From contig CAJGCY010000150.1 in the NCBI GenBank assembly GCA_904501955.1, positions 1 through 6,028 on the forward strand: 6,028 bases of DNA, written 5' to 3'. The notes under the pieces were generated by a model. That model was not told the origin of the DNA. It did not search any database and worked only from the letters and a program-made list of their open reading frames with translations. The position numbers and the translations under genes are program-made. This DNA is from an uncultured Akkermansia sp. (GTDB taxonomy: Bacteria > Verrucomicrobiota > Verrucomicrobiia > Verrucomicrobiales > Akkermansiaceae). Shown piece after piece: positions 5,585 through 6,028 of this stretch (its first letter is position 1; the number at the start of each line of letters is the position of its first letter).

Positions 5585-5700
5585 TCATGTAAAAAAAATC
5601 GCAAATTTTTATCATGACACCGTTCTCATGTAAAAGAATTTCGAATTTCTTTACATGAGAACCCTCATCATGTAAAAAAAATCGGAATTTCTTTACATGA
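5585..5700. repeat. Three tandem palindromes of about 41 bp
   Basis: Three units begin with TCATGTAAA or a near relative at 5585, 5627 and 5668, with dyad ends CATGA/TCATG: 5585-5617, 5622-5662 and 5668-5700. The middle unit is a nearly perfect 41-nt palindrome with GTTCTCATGTAAA and TTTACATGAGAAC as outer arms and a TCG centre. The outer units keep the arms but have A-rich, less paired centres. Unit spacing of about 41-42 bp is close to four helical turns. They lie between the aldolase terminator and copy D of the structured repeat. They could be binding sites, a bidirectional terminator cluster or a small palindromic mobile repeat; none can be chosen from this sequence alone. Confidence 0.8.
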
Positions 5701-5734
5701 GACACGAAAAAAGGAGAGAGCCGGGAGGTACGCG

Positions 5735-5923
5735 CAGCGGGATAAATCGGAATTTGGAGGGGTGATGGTGGGGGAATTTTGCGAGCCGCAGGCGAGCGGA
5801 ATTCAAAGCCCCGTGGTAACGGGGCGGCGGACGTTAGGCAGGGGTGGAGCGGCGAAGCCGCGGAACCCCTGTTAGGGTAAGAAATTTAAATGGAACCCAG
5901 GGAACCTGTGGTGACAGAATGCG
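5735..5923 (+). repeat. Structured intergenic repeat, copy D
   Basis: Head motif GGGATAAATCGGAATTTGG (5739-5757) and G-rich tract (about 5758-5774). Hairpins: GCGAGCC-GCA-GGCGAGC with tandem G.A (5781-5797), GCCCCGT-GGTA-ACGGGGC (5808-5825), and GCGGC-GAA-GCCGC (5849-5861) with TGGA/GGAA flanks and an outer CAGGGG/CCCCTG stem (5839-5844 with 5866-5871). Next is CAGG-GAA-CCTG (5898-5908), then GACAGAATGCG, also found in copy C's tail. It lacks the GGCGAGGA terminal hairpin of copy B. About 47 bp separate it from the inverted copy E. Confidence 0.87.
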
Positions 5924-5970
5924 TGGCTTAAATTACCGTATCGACCACAAAACAAATGCTTTGAAAAAAA

Positions 5971-6028
5971 CGTGCCACCCCGGCTCGGAGCTCCGCTTCG
6001 CTACGGTCCTCGCCATTATATGTCACCA
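5971..6028 (-). repeat. Structured intergenic repeat, copy E (tail only, cut by window end)
   Basis: On the minus strand this is the terminal module of copy B: GGCGAGGA (plus 6007-6014), CCG, a GCGAAGC core, CGG, TCCGAGCC (plus 5982-5989), then GGGGTGGCACG followed by a T-run. Positions 5993-6024 match 1-32 exactly. The rest of the element presumably continues beyond the window in inverted orientation. Confidence 0.8.

Noticed and set aside
5585..5700. CRISPR array
   Set aside because: Three units only, each itself a long palindrome with degenerate centre and no unique spacers; no cas genes nearby.
4377..5705. A 442-codon open frame on the minus strand over the aldolase gene and the palindromes
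   Set aside because: It is antisense to a certain fba gene, its composition reflects complementary codon bias, and it starts in the palindromic repeats. No domain is recognisable.

Overview
The window looks like a chromosomal segment of a moderately GC-rich, host-associated bacterium, most plausibly from the Verrucomicrobiota (an Akkermansia-like lineage). This is an inference from four things: a membrane Ser/Thr kinase fused to 34-residue ankyrin repeats, starts with weak or absent Shine-Dalgarno sites, secreted orphan proteins with Sec/lipoprotein signals, and very dense structured intergenic repeats. No rRNA or other phylogenetic marker is present to confirm it.

Layout. 1-224: an inverted copy (A) of a structured intergenic repeat. 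309-350: rho-independent terminator for the leftward genes. 371-886 and 920-1663: two leftward genes 33 bp apart, a small secreted protein and a lipoprotein, both unrecognised; their likely promoter is at 1724-1752. 1837-2307: a tail-to-tail pair of the same repeat (B forward, C reverse) in the divergent spacer. 2368-2395: promoter of the rightward kinase gene (2430-4337), whose product runs kinase, transmembrane helix, charged coiled coil, ankyrin repeats. 4388-4416: a separate promoter for a class II fructose-bisphosphate aldolase gene (4476-5501), which ends in a strong terminator (5532-5567). 5585-5700: three tandem palindromes of about 41 bp. 5735-6028: a second tail-to-tail pair of the structured repeat (D forward, E reverse and cut by the window end).

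The genes do not form one pathway. The aldolase is glycolytic housekeeping, the kinase is a membrane signalling protein, and the leftward pair is envelope or secreted. What links the window is the repeat family. In its defined orientation, every well-formed hairpin I could draw has a GNA or GNNA loop. The stems change sequence between copies but stay paired, and tandem G.A mismatches sit at fixed places. That pattern points to an element selected as folded single-stranded RNA or DNA on one strand, and it is the best candidate here for something undescribed.
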